NCBI GenBank assembly: GCA_033977485.1
Contig: CM066983.1
Coordinates: 105,027,080 to 105,091,079, forward strand
Length of the DNA: 64,000 nt
Reading direction: 5' to 3'
Source of the DNA: Hydrangea macrophylla
Taxonomy: Eukaryota > Streptophyta > Magnoliopsida > Cornales > Hydrangeaceae
The notes beneath the pieces are model-generated. The model was not told where the DNA came from, made no database searches, and was given only the letters and a program-made list of their open reading frames with translations. The translations under genes were made by a program, and so were the position numbers. This document shows positions 33,714 to 41,813 of this stretch, one piece after another. The first letter of the stretch is position 1, and the number at the start of each line of letters is the position of its first letter.

Positions 33714-34328
33714 TGATGTTACCAAAAATCTGCACATCTTGGAGATTATAATTTGATCACTTCGCATGAATGATTTGATGAACTGACAAGGCTCCCCTCA
33801 CTGACCTAATCACCTGAAACATAAAAGTAAAGACTTAGGGGGTTATTTTTCCCCTAAGCCTCCTCCGACGATCAAGTCAGTAAGTTGGAGAGTATGAGAA
33901 AAAATGTACATAAATAGAGAGAAAAAGAAAAATGTATCTGGCTAGAGATCGTCCCCCCTTCCCCTCAAATCCTTGATGCCAAATTTATATCTCCAGGGAG
34001 TTGTTTATAGACTGACAGTTACCCATTGCTTGGGCTATGATCATGGGATCATGGGATCATGGAGGTGTTGAATGATGATCATGGTTAGGGAAATGGAGGG
34101 TCCACGTGTTGGTATTTACCCTTTAACCATAGTCCTTATTTACATGTATTTTTATATACAAGAAACTTAGTAAATGGGACTATGATCAGGCCCAAATTGA
34201 AGCGCAACTGGTTGTTGGCTCTTGTATCGTAACTTCCCTTATAATCTAGTGTGGTACTCACACCATTACTCATATGTAGACCTGACACTTGTCATCATAT
34301 AATTAGGTAGTATTTTTGGGGCATATCA
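33714..34328 (-). repeat. Element A 5' LTR
   Basis: 615 bp, TGATGTTACC...GGGGCATATCA. It is longer than its partner at 1071-1674 mainly through an extra ATCATGGG-type tandem unit near 34040. It is followed by the CTTTT duplication at 34329-34333. Confidence 0.85.
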
Positions 34329-34333
34329 CTTTT

Positions 34334-34442
34334 GTACCATTTTTTTTTTCCTTTTATTAATTAATCATTTCCCCAAAGAGGTCGTAAGGGTTGCCCCCAC
34401 TAGAGTGCTGGATCAAATTTCTTTAAACGCCACCACCCCTTA
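34334..34442. other. Flank outside element A
   Basis: Short unique-looking sequence between element A and the next MITE. No gene seen. Confidence 0.5.
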
Positions 34443-34450
34443 CCTAAAAT

Positions 34451-35217
34451 TAGGGGTGGAAATTGTGTTGTGTCTTATGATAAACGTATTGTATCATAAT
34501 TGTGTCGTTTTTCAAATGTGTACGTCAAAAACTTAAACTCAAATCCGACTATTGTAATACATGGATTACCCATTTAACCCATGTATATAAACCATTTAAT
34601 CCACTCGAATAGTAGACCATCAACTGTGTGCTTGTTGAGGACGGCTTCGTCTAGAGTTCAATTGAAGTACCTGAAATTGTGCATACAAATCTTGATGATT
34701 TTAAAAGGTGGTCAATATGATATGATGTTTACAAGCTAATAAAGACTACAAAGTAAAGTAAAACTTCCCTAATACCAAACCATGACTTAGCACAACATTA
34801 TGAAAAAGAAAAAAAAATGCAATATGTAATGCATGATAAGGAAAACTTTATCTTAAAATCAACCAAATTAAAACAGTAATTGTACTAGAGCATAGTCGTA
34901 GAAGTTGATTTTAATCTTCTAACTTCTATACCTATTTTGTGGACTGTGATGTTTTGATTTGAGTGCAGAGACAGTCAGGGAGTATTGAGTGGTTGTTAAG
35001 TTTTTAGGTGGAATTAAAAATGTTATTAGATTTTACCAATGGATAATAGTGTATATTAAAAAAAATACCCTTACTAAATAGGTACACAATCGGTTAAGAC
35101 GGATTAGACGTTTTGACCCAATTAAAATATGACCCAACCGAATTATTAATTATGTTAAATGAGTTGACTCATATATGATCCAAACCCATTTATTTCATGT
35201 TGAAATTGCCTTCCCTA
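34451..35217. mobile_element. hAT-type MITE (TTGTGTCG type)
   Basis: Begins TAGGGGTGGAAATTGTGTTG and ends AATTGCCTTCCCTA, the usual TAGGGGTGGCAATT ends with a few changes. The flanking 8 bp are CCTAAAAT (34443-34450) and CCTAAAAC (35218-35225), a one-mismatch hAT-length duplication. No transposase. The interior has GACCCATTT/AACCC-type inverted words. Confidence 0.8.
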
Positions 35218-35225
35218 CCTAAAAC

Positions 35226-35400
35226 TGTCTGTGCCACTTTGGGTACATGTTTTCTATCCTCTCCTTACTTTCGTTATCACATGAACAGGAGATTTCAAAA
35301 TTAAGCATCAAAAAGCATGTGTATAATGGATTGGATAGTTTCAGTATTACGAATTTATATGCAATATATACATGTGCTTAGTGGTGGTTTGTAGTCTTTT
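35226..35400. other. Flank between MITE and copia element
   Basis: 175 bp with no gene or repeat seen. Confidence 0.5.
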
Positions 35401-35696
35401 TGTTAGACAGTATTAACAATTCCTCTTCTCAAACATCCAACTCAGCCAATCCTCCAGCTCATCAGTCCAACTCAGCAACTCTTGAAGGTAGATGTGTTGA
35501 GAATTAGTTAGATTGTTCACATGGGTTCACGTGGGTTCACGTGGGATCACATGGGTGTATTTGTGAATTCTGTTAGGATAGCATAAAGTGGGTTTTTGTA
35601 TATAAAATGCAATAGGTAGTAAAACAATTGACATGTGGTGAATAAGAATAGTCTTTATCTTCCTTGAGTCTCTATATCTCTATATGATTTCTTTCA
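35401..35696 (+). repeat. Copia 5' LTR
   Basis: 296 bp, TGTTAGACAG...TTTCTTTCA, directly followed by the PBS. Matches 50600-50865. It contains an extra GGGTTCACGTG unit in a short tandem repeat near 35525-35550. A TATA-like TATATAAAATG lies at 35600-35610. Confidence 0.85.
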
Positions 35697-35708
35697 TGGT
35701 ATCAGAGC
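35697..35708 (+). promoter_or_regulatory. Copia primer binding site (initiator tRNA-Met)
   Basis: TGGTATCAGAGC directly abuts the LTR CA end. This is the classic plant iMet primer site. Confidence 0.9.
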
Positions 35709-35733
35709 ACCAATCAAGAGACATGCGTCTCAA

Positions 35734-36999
35734 TTGATGGCTTCAACTTCATCCATGGCAGGGGATTCAAGCTCCTCTGTCACTTCCAGCACTATCAATT
35801 CATCTTTTTCTTCCCATCCACCAATCTACTTACTTTCTAATATTTGCAATTTGATTTCGATTCGTTTAGATTCAACGAATTATGTTCAATGGAGATTTCA
35901 ATTTTCATCGGTTCTTAGAGCTCATCTTCTCTATGAGTTTGTTGATGGTTCTCTATGTTGTCCAGAGAAATTTTTGCTCAATGATGATGGAACACTGCAA
36001 AACCAAATCAATCCAGAGTATCGATCCTGGACAGCTCAAGATCAGGCCTTAATGACCTTGATAAATGCGACATTGTCACCAACAGCATTGTCCTACATCG
36101 TAGGATACACAACTTTAAGAGAAGTTTGGGAAGGTCTGGAGAGGAGATTTTCTTCTACATCAAGATCTAATGTTCTACAACTCAAGACAAATCTACAGAC
36201 CATCACAAAAGGGTCAGATTCGATTGATTCATATATACAGAAAATAAAGGAAGCACGTGACAGTTTAGCTACTGTTTCTGTAAATGTTGAAGATGAAGAC
36301 GTGCTTATCTACACTCTCAATGGCCTTCCTCAAGAATACAGTGGATTTCGGACCTCTATTAGGACTAGATCTCATGCTTTATCCTTGGAAGAACTGCATG
36401 TTCTTCTTCGTTTGGAAGAACAATCTATGGAACATCTGAACAAACTAAATCTAGGTTCTCATATTCCTACAGCAATGGCTGCCTCGCACTCTCGACCTTC
36501 ATTCCATAATCATAACTCCTTTCATTCTCAATTTCGAGGAAGAGGCCGAGGTAGGTCCAATAGAGGAGGACGTTTTCAGAATTTTGGCAGAAATAATACT
36601 CAGTTCTTTCCACAACAATCGTACCATCAGACCAATAATTCATCCTTCAGGCCTCCAAATTCTCAACAGCAAAGGCAAATCAATTATCATGTCCAGGCCT
36701 GCCAAATTTGCAATAGACCTAACCACACAGCTGTGGATTGTTATCACCGTATGAACTACTCATACCAGCCAAAACCTCCACAAGCTCAACTTGTGGCTAT
36801 GGCAGCTACACATGCTCCTGGTGTTACCAATCTTAATGTTTGGTACACTGACTCTGGTGCTTCAAGTCATATGACTAATGATCTAACCAATCTCACACTG
36901 TGCAGTAACTATTCTGGAGATGACAATGTCTCAATAGCAAATGGCCAAGGTCTCTCAATCAGTCATACAGGTTCAGGTCTATTACACACTAATTCTTAG
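35734..36999 (+). CDS. Copia gag-protease (5' part of a broken polyprotein)
   Basis: 421 residues. The gag part has the plant copia signature RLDSTNYVQWRFQFSSVLRA and SWTAQDQALMTLINATLSPT, then LREVWEGLERRFSSTSRSNV. An R/G/Q/N-rich linker leads to a CX2CX4HX4C zinc knuckle CQICNRPNHTAVDC (about residues 323-336). The protease begins at VWYTDSGASSHM (catalytic DSG near residue 372). The frame stops at TAG 36997-36999, inside the protease. The same frame continues for another ~12 codons before element C. The stop codon could derive from CAG by C-to-T change. ATG 35737 is an equally good start. Confidence 0.8.
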   Translation: MMASTSSMAGDSSSSVTSSTINSSFSSHPPIYLLSNICNLISIRLDSTNYVQWRFQFSSVLRAHLLYEFVDGSLCCPEKFLLNDDGTLQNQINPEYRSWTAQDQALMTLINATLSPTALSYIVGYTTLREVWEGLERRFSSTSRSNVLQLKTNLQTITKGSDSIDSYIQKIKEARDSLATVSVNVEDEDVLIYTLNGLPQEYSGFRTSIRTRSHALSLEELHVLLRLEEQSMEHLNKLNLGSHIPTAMAASHSRPSFHNHNSFHSQFRGRGRGRSNRGGRFQNFGRNNTQFFPQQSYHQTNNSSFRPPNSQQQRQINYHVQACQICNRPNHTAVDCYHRMNYSYQPKPPQAQLVAMAATHAPGVTNLNVWYTDSGASSHMTNDLTNLTLCSNYSGDDNVSIANGQGLSISHTGSGLLHTNS

Positions 37000-37365
37000 G
37001 TCTTTAATCTGCAAGATCTTCTATGTGTTCCTTCTGTGTAATACCCCGTATTTTTAATAAATATTTAATGCAGAGAGATTCTATATACTTCATTTGACCA
37101 TTCAAGAAATTTCATATTCGATCGATCGAAGCTAGTTCGAGCGATCGAGACCCTTCAGTTCAAGCGATCGAACCCTTTTCGAGCGATCGAAACCCTACCG
37201 ACATAAATTTAATACGTGGTCCCCACTTCAATCGATCGAACCCTTTTTCAATCGATCTAACTGACCGATCTGAGTTCAATCGATTGAGCATCCTTCGATC
37301 GATCGAGAATAGAAATATCAGAATACCAGTTTTGCGCAAATGCTGCCACCTGCACCCCCACCCTC

Positions 37366-37374
37366 TCTATATAT
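37366..37374 (+). promoter_or_regulatory. TATA box of element C LTR
   Basis: CTATATATAC preceded by a C-rich stretch (CACCCCCACCCTCT) and followed by a transcribed-looking leader ending at the GTGAGT hairpin. The identical site is in the 3' LTR near 45664-45672. Confidence 0.55.
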
Positions 37375-37665
37375 ACACTGCATTCGTGTATGTTATGTGT
37401 TTGCTGAACCTTGTGCTTAAGAGAGAGTTGAGAGTGTGTATGCTTGGGTATATATTATATACATACATCCATATCTATATATATATATACACACACCACA
37501 TATATATATATACTCAGCAGAGAAGAAGAAGAAGAAGAAGAAGAAGAAGAAGAAGAACAAGAGGGAAGGAGACAGAGAGAGACAGAGACAAGGCAGAGGA
37601 GAAAGAGAGGCCGCCATTAAAGTTTCGGAGCTAAAGCTTACCCAAACGCACCTTAACGACTTTTT

Positions 37666-37682
37666 GTGAGTTCCAAACTCAC
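37666..37682 (+). promoter_or_regulatory. Candidate splice donor in a perfect hairpin
   Basis: GTGAGTTCCAAACTCAC: a 7 bp perfect stem with a 3 nt loop, whose left arm GTGAGT is a consensus plant splice donor. It follows a purine-rich leader after the TATA box. Equivalent hairpins with different loops are in the solo LTR (58327-58345) and in element D (56321-56339, minus). Splicing is inference. Confidence 0.5.
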
Positions 37683-38309
37683 TCGGTAACTTAGTTATGA
37701 TGTTTTACATATTCTGGGCGTATTAATTATAACCCAAACACCCCCTAACACATTCTGCACGTTCACTGGCAGAATCTGGGGAAGACGAAGTTCGACCGAT
37801 CGAACTGAGTTCAATCGATCGAACATCACTAAGTCTCAATCGATCGAAATGACTTCAATCGATCGAGATCACTTTCACTTCGATCGATCGAGAAGACTTC
37901 AATCGATCGAACAGCACTTTCTTCGAGCGATCGAGATGACCTCAATCGATCGAACCTGAGCAGAACATGAATGTATTCCTTTCAGTTTATAATTCATAAT
38001 GCGTAGTTGTTTAATTGCTGTTCCATATTCCTATTATGCGATATTATGGATTACGGAAGTAATGGGATACGATAATGAGATTGAGATAACATGGTGAGTA
38101 ACGTAGTCGGGTTCGGAACGCTAGTAAATAGTACGACGCGATAACGAGTAAGTTTGAAATGATAATACTGGGTAGTATCGGATAAGTGAGAAATGAGTCA
38201 GTAAGAGAATTGTATGTTAAAGTTGTGTGTGTCGAGCTGATGATTCGCTCAGGTTAAATCCGATAAGTGTATGTCAAGGATTTGATCAGGATCGTGAGAA
38301 TTATGGGTG

Positions 38310-38575
38310 CACAGTACTCGCAAGAGTTCTTAAAAGCGGTGAACAGTAAGAGTTCTTAAAAGCGGTGAACAAGAGTAGATGTGGCACGCCCATGATTTGA
38401 ATTACCAGAGCTGTGTATGTATCGTACTCGCAAGCGTTCTTAAAAGCGGTGAACAGTAAGAGTTCTTAAAAGCGGTGAACAAGAGTATGGGTATATCCAT
38501 GGACCAGTCGTTATATGAGAACGATGTATGGGTGCTCGCAAGAGTTCTTAAAAGCGGTATAGCGGTGAACAAGAG
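38310..38575. repeat. Tandem repeats AGTTCTTAAAAGCGGTGAAC in element C LTR
   Basis: Five copies of AGTTCTTAAAAGCGGTGAAC or close variants, in pairs separated by AGTAAG or AAGAGTA. The same array is present in the 3' LTR near 46610-46875, with one A-to-G change. Confidence 0.85.
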
Positions 38576-38772
38576 CACTGATATGTTGTGCTGATATAAT
38601 CAGTTCGAGATAGTCAGTTGGGATTTTCGTAGAATCAGTCTTAGAATGGGAGTCGATAATAATCGATTAATGATATGTCTGAATAAACGAGTAAGGGATA
38701 TAATTAGTATCACTGTCATATATTGTTCATAATGGTAATTATGTCATTTCTATGAGACTGTGTTAGTTAGTG

Positions 38773-38836
38773 CTCACTCAGCTTTCAACAAGCTGACGGC
38801 CTTTATTGCCTGGACATTCCCCGTCCAGACTACCCT
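38773..38836 (+). promoter_or_regulatory. Conserved AGCTT...AAGCT-GACGGC hairpin motif (LTR C)
   Basis: CTCACTCAGCTTTCAACAAG continuing CTGACGGC, then a second stem TGGACATTCCCCGTCCA. The first stem and GACGGC occur at the matching place, about 390-460 bp before the LTR end, in the solo LTR (59887-59920) and LTR D (54810-54838, minus). Possible R-region or RNA-processing signal. Confidence 0.5.
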
Positions 38837-39246
38837 GTCCTTTACAATGCAGATGACGGAACTCATGGCGATAACGATTACCCTGAAGGGAGTTACGTAG
38901 AGAATGGCCCCACTGATGCCAGTTATGCTGACGCCTATCCGTACGCTAGCTGAAGACCTGAAGATAGATAGTAGTTATATTACTACTTTTCCTTTTACTG
39001 TTGTACTTTGTAGTTAACGGGTACTTGGGCATATGTTGTCTCCAGACCTGTTGTGATCCTGTGGACCGTACTCTGATGTTTGTAATAGATAGAACCGTGT
39101 TTATATTTCAGTTGTTTTACTGTTCCTGTTTGGACTAGTACTGTGTGGTGTGGATTATCGGTGACTTTCACTTGTCATTCCCTATGGACCCATAAAGGAA
39201 ATTTATTTTTCTCTATTTATGCTACTCCGGGGCGTGACAGGGTTTT

Positions 39247-39261
39247 TGGTATCAGAGCACC
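39247..39261 (+). promoter_or_regulatory. Element C primer binding site (initiator tRNA-Met)
   Basis: TGGTATCAGAGCACC seven bases after the LTR end. Confidence 0.9.
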
Positions 39262-39411
39262 TGGTTATATTACGGTTAGGTTCTGATATTGTCATTCACT
39301 GATGGATTCCACACCATCTGGTTCTAGTATTTAAGATTTTCTTGAGATGAGATATGAGTATAAGATAAGTTCGTCTTCCTGACGATAGATAGTTTTCCTT
39401 TGCAGGATAGC

Positions 39412-40416
39412 ATGGATCCAGAGTTTCATCAGTTTGTTACAGATGCTTATGGAGGACACGTGATCCATGGGGATACCGTGGAGCCAGCTGACCCAGAGTT
39501 TTATCGAGAGCGTGTGTGCCAGATAGCTAGTAGGCATTTGGAGGAGGACATGTGGAGAGCACTTTATGTGACCGAGAGGACTCACCCGACGCAGATGCGT
39601 ATGGATGCTTACCATACTGCGAGGATTGGTAGAGATATTTGCCAGGAGATATTACGGTTAGTTCAGAGTAAGCCTGAGATGGATGAGATTGAGTTGAGAG
39701 CTATTGTAGCCGGTCCACCAGAGCCTGTAGTTGCACCAGCGCCAGCAACACCACCACCATCGCCGGTACCCGATGCACCAGTTCCAGAGCCTGAGCCGAT
39801 TCAGGAGGATGAGGACCTGGAGCCTGAGGATGAGCATGCCGATGAGGACATAGATGGAGATGGAGAGGAGGAGCCGATAGATGACGAGGACCTAGTAGAG
39901 GATGAGCATGCAGATGATGCAGATGATAATGAGCCTGAGGATGACCCCGAGGAGCCAGAGTTTGAGCCAGAGGATCCAGTACCGGACCCAGAGGCTGTTG
40001 AGGCAGACATAGTAGTAGATGAGGATGCGCCCGATGAGGAGGTAGTTGTGCCAGAGGCACCAGTTGTGCTTCAGATACCAGCTGGACCCATTATGCATAT
40101 GGCAGCTATGGCCGATATGGCAGTAGGATGGATAGCTCAGATGGTCGCACAGCCAGCAGATTTTGTTATGGGAGAGGCAGCCATAGCGGGAGCTCTTGAT
40201 ATAGCTGATGGATTCGCCGCAGTAGCAGTCGATGTCGCCAACCAGGCAATAGCAGACGGTATAGAGGATGATGATGCAGAGATAGTAGAGGATTGGGATA
40301 TAGGAGTTGTAGTCGGAGATCTTGTTGCACCAGTTGAGGATGACCCACTCGAGGAGATGGAGATTGATTCAGAGGATGAGGTACCACCAGCAGGATCAGA
40401 CACTGACGACTTTTGA
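39412..40416 (+). CDS. Acidic extra ORF between PBS and gag (ORF0) of element C
   Basis: 334 residues from the ATG at 39412 (MDPEFHQFVTDAYGGHVIHG); an ATG four codons earlier is in frame. The N-terminal ~100 residues look folded (YRERVCQIASRHLEEDMWRA, RMDAYHTARIGRDICQEILR). Next come a proline-rich hinge (APATPPPSPVPD) and a very acidic D/E-rich block of about 100 residues with repeats of EDEHADED type. A hydrophobic/alanine-rich part follows (MHMAAMADMAVGWIAQMV, AIAGALDIADGFAAVAV), and the tail is acidic again (EMEIDSEDEVPPAGSDTDDF). No stop interrupts it, unlike most ORFs nearby. A strong splice-acceptor sequence, TTTTCCTTTGCAG, ends seven bases before the ATG. No known domain recognised. 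Gag follows 360 bp later. It could be an accessory protein unique to this Tekay group. Confidence 0.65.
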   Translation: MDPEFHQFVTDAYGGHVIHGDTVEPADPEFYRERVCQIASRHLEEDMWRALYVTERTHPTQMRMDAYHTARIGRDICQEILRLVQSKPEMDEIELRAIVAGPPEPVVAPAPATPPPSPVPDAPVPEPEPIQEDEDLEPEDEHADEDIDGDGEEEPIDDEDLVEDEHADDADDNEPEDDPEEPEFEPEDPVPDPEAVEADIVVDEDAPDEEVVVPEAPVVLQIPAGPIMHMAAMADMAVGWIAQMVAQPADFVMGEAAIAGALDIADGFAAVAVDVANQAIADGIEDDDAEIVEDWDIGVVVGDLVAPVEDDPLEEMEIDSEDEVPPAGSDTDDF

Positions 40417-40775
40417 GTCAGGACCTGCAAGACTTAGTTTTGTTAGTTTTACCAGGACATGTTGTCCACTAGATTTTTGGGAGCTTGAGAGATAGCTATT
40501 TGACCATAGCTTTGTATAGACAGTAGTAGTTGACCTTAGTACTGTTTTAGCCTTGTCCCATGTGGTACATGGTATGGTTACTGTGTACTCCATGGTACAT
40601 CTTTTGATATCTATATATATACGAGCAGTACTTTTGATATTGATTGTTGGTTGTTTGATGTGTTGTTTTGTAGAACTGTTAGTTCTTGTTGCTTTTCGTT
40701 CTATCTTGGTTTCGTTTCTACGAGAAGACTTTCAGCTGATCAATATGTCTCTTGTAGGCAATACTCGTTATCATC
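40417..40775 (+). other. ORF0-gag spacer with candidate splice acceptor
   Basis: T-rich non-coding DNA. It ends with GTCTCTTGTAG (AG at 40756-40757), a good acceptor 18 bases before the gag ATG. Together with the acceptor before ORF0 this could let one LTR donor serve two messages. Inference only. Confidence 0.45.
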
Positions 40776-41813
40776 ATGGTAGGACCCTTGAGAAATCACC
40801 AAGCACGTAATGGAGCACCTATTCCGGAAGGGATGGATCCGACGGGAATTTTCGAAGCATTTATGCAGAGGATGGAGCATGTGGGGGATACTTATAATCA
40901 TTCCACCCACCAGAGACCTTTTGCACCCCCGCCACCGAGACAGACTGGAGATAAGTTGTTAGGAAATTTTCGTGGGTTACGTCCAGAGAAGTTCGATGGA
41001 CTAACAGAACCATGGAAAGCGGAACAATGGATAAGAGAAATGGAGTTGATATTTGAAGCATTGGAATGCAGCGAACAAGAGAAGCGTCGCCTTGCTACTT
41101 TTCAGCTCACTTATGCCGCCGCAGATTGGTGGGAAGCCGAGCGAGCCACTATTGGGATCGATGCTGCTAAAGCTATGCCATGGGAGACATTCAAAGGACG
41201 ATTTTTGGAGAAGTATTTCCCAGAGGATGAGAGAGATCAACAGGAAAGGAACTTTCTCAATTTGGTACAAGGAGGATGGAATGTCAGGGAATATACAACA
41301 CAGTTTGAGCGTCTATCCAGATTTGCTCAGCATATGATAGACACGCCACAGAAGAAGGTGAAGAGATTTCACCAAGGATTGAATCCCCATCTCAGACATA
41401 TGATGATTGGTCATCTGAATCAATCCTTTGAAGAGATTGTCAGATTTGCTGCAGGATTAGAGAAGGATGCTTGTCCAGCACAACAACCACAGATGAATCG
41501 ATCTCAGTCATCTAGAAGTTTTCAACAGAGGAATTTCCATAACTTGCCACCAAGGAATACTCAAGGTTGGAGACCTCAGAGTAATTTCCAAGGGAATAAG
41601 AGAACCTGGGAAGGAACCAGAAAGCCACAACAGGGCTATACTCGACCCCAGCAATATCGCCAGCAAGGATCACAGCCGCAGGCACTACTGACAGCACCGC
41701 CAAGCAATAGTGGAGGATGTTTTAATTGCGGAAAGCCAGATTCTGTACAGCCCCTAGAGTTAATCGCAGAATGGATATTGTCTGTCGGAATTGCAACAAG
41801 CCAGGACATCTAA
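40776..41813 (+). CDS. Element C gag
   Basis: Retrotransposon gag of the Ty3/gypsy type. [20 protein letters not shown] is followed by [20 protein letters not shown] and the capsid signature [16 protein letters not shown], then [38 protein letters not shown] and [21 protein letters not shown]-rich linker leads to a zinc knuckle that starts CFNCGKP (about residue 318). It then leaves frame because the expected GHXXXXC part is missing, and the last ~22 residues are frameshift product ending at 41813. The frame of pol opens at 41726 and carries the next, intact knuckle. Gag and pol are normally one frame in this clade, so the shift is probably an inactivating deletion rather than a programmed frameshift. 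Confidence 0.8.
   Translation: MVGPLRNHQARNGAPIPEGMDPTGIFEAFMQRMEHVGDTYNHSTHQRPFAPPPPRQTGDKLLGNFRGLRPEKFDGLTEPWKAEQWIREMELIFEALECSEQEKRRLATFQLTYAAADWWEAERATIGIDAAKAMPWETFKGRFLEKYFPEDERDQQERNFLNLVQGGWNVREYTTQFERLSRFAQHMIDTPQKKVKRFHQGLNPHLRHMMIGHLNQSFEEIVRFAAGLEKDACPAQQPQMNRSQSSRSFQQRNFHNLPPRNTQGWRPQSNFQGNKRTWEGTRKPQQGYTRPQQYRQQGSQPQALLTAPPSNSGGCFNCGKPDSVQPLELIAEWILSVGIATSQDI

Larger units (their letters stand above)
1071..34328 (-). mobile_element. Element A: large non-coding (LARD-like) LTR retrotransposon hosting nested insertions
   Basis: Two direct repeats of ~0.6 kb, at 1071-1674 and 33714-34328, begin TGATGTTACC and end GGGGCATATCA. The five bases outside each are identical (CTTTT at 1066-1070 and 34329-34333), which marks an integrase-made insertion. 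Orientation is minus: next to the right repeat, on the minus strand, TGGCACCGTCTGTGGGAA (33711 to 33694) fits a tRNA-Lys-type primer binding site with one mismatch. Next to the left repeat, on the minus strand, lies a G-run polypurine tract. Subtracting nested insertions leaves roughly 12 kb of internal DNA without a readable gag or pol. It is therefore a LARD-like or thoroughly decayed element. LTRs differ by about ten substitutions and a 10 bp tandem duplication by eye. Confidence 0.85.
37117..37970. repeat. CGATCG palindromic-word arrays in element C LTR
   Basis: Two clusters (37117-37310 and 37793-37970) contain well over a dozen occurrences of TCGATCGA or GCGATCGA, most inside a wider unit TCAATCGATCGAA, spaced by irregular 6-20 nt words. 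The TATA box and leader lie between the clusters. The clusters recur at 45415-45608 and 46091-46268 in the 3' LTR. Confidence 0.8.
37037..39239 (+). repeat. Element C 5' LTR
   Basis: 2203 bp, TGTAATACCCCG...GGGGCGTGACA. In order: CGATCG-word array 1 (37117-37310), TATA box (37366-37374), (AT)n and (GAA)n microsatellites, a GTGAGT hairpin (37666-37682), CGATCG-word array 2 (37793-37970), TTCTTAAAAGCGGTGAACA tandem repeats (38310-38575), an AGCTT hairpin (38780-38795) and the CATAAAGGAAAT-containing U5 end. Confidence 0.92.

Noticed and set aside
1071..34328. Treating the two ~0.6 kb repeats as independent solo LTRs
   Set aside because: The shared CTTTT duplication lies only on the outer sides, and PBS and PPT are on the inner sides, so they are the two ends of one element.
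37284..37669. Frames rich in Arg, Lys, Phe or Tyr-Ile around the (GAA)n and (TA)n runs in LTR C (also at 45630-45967)
   Set aside because: They are translations of microsatellites in an LTR; same in both LTRs, no domain.
38310..38575. Repeat-spacer pattern in LTR C as a CRISPR-like array
   Set aside because: Present in both LTRs with identical spacers; it is an LTR tandem repeat.
39701..40430. Minus-strand Ser-rich and His/Leu-rich frames opposite the acidic ORF
   Set aside because: Shadows of the D/E-rich codons (GAG/GAT) of the plus-strand ORF.
41726..41813. Programmed gag-pol frameshift in element C
   Set aside because: No slippery heptamer seen, and the overlap lies inside a zinc knuckle with missing residues; a deletion explains it better.
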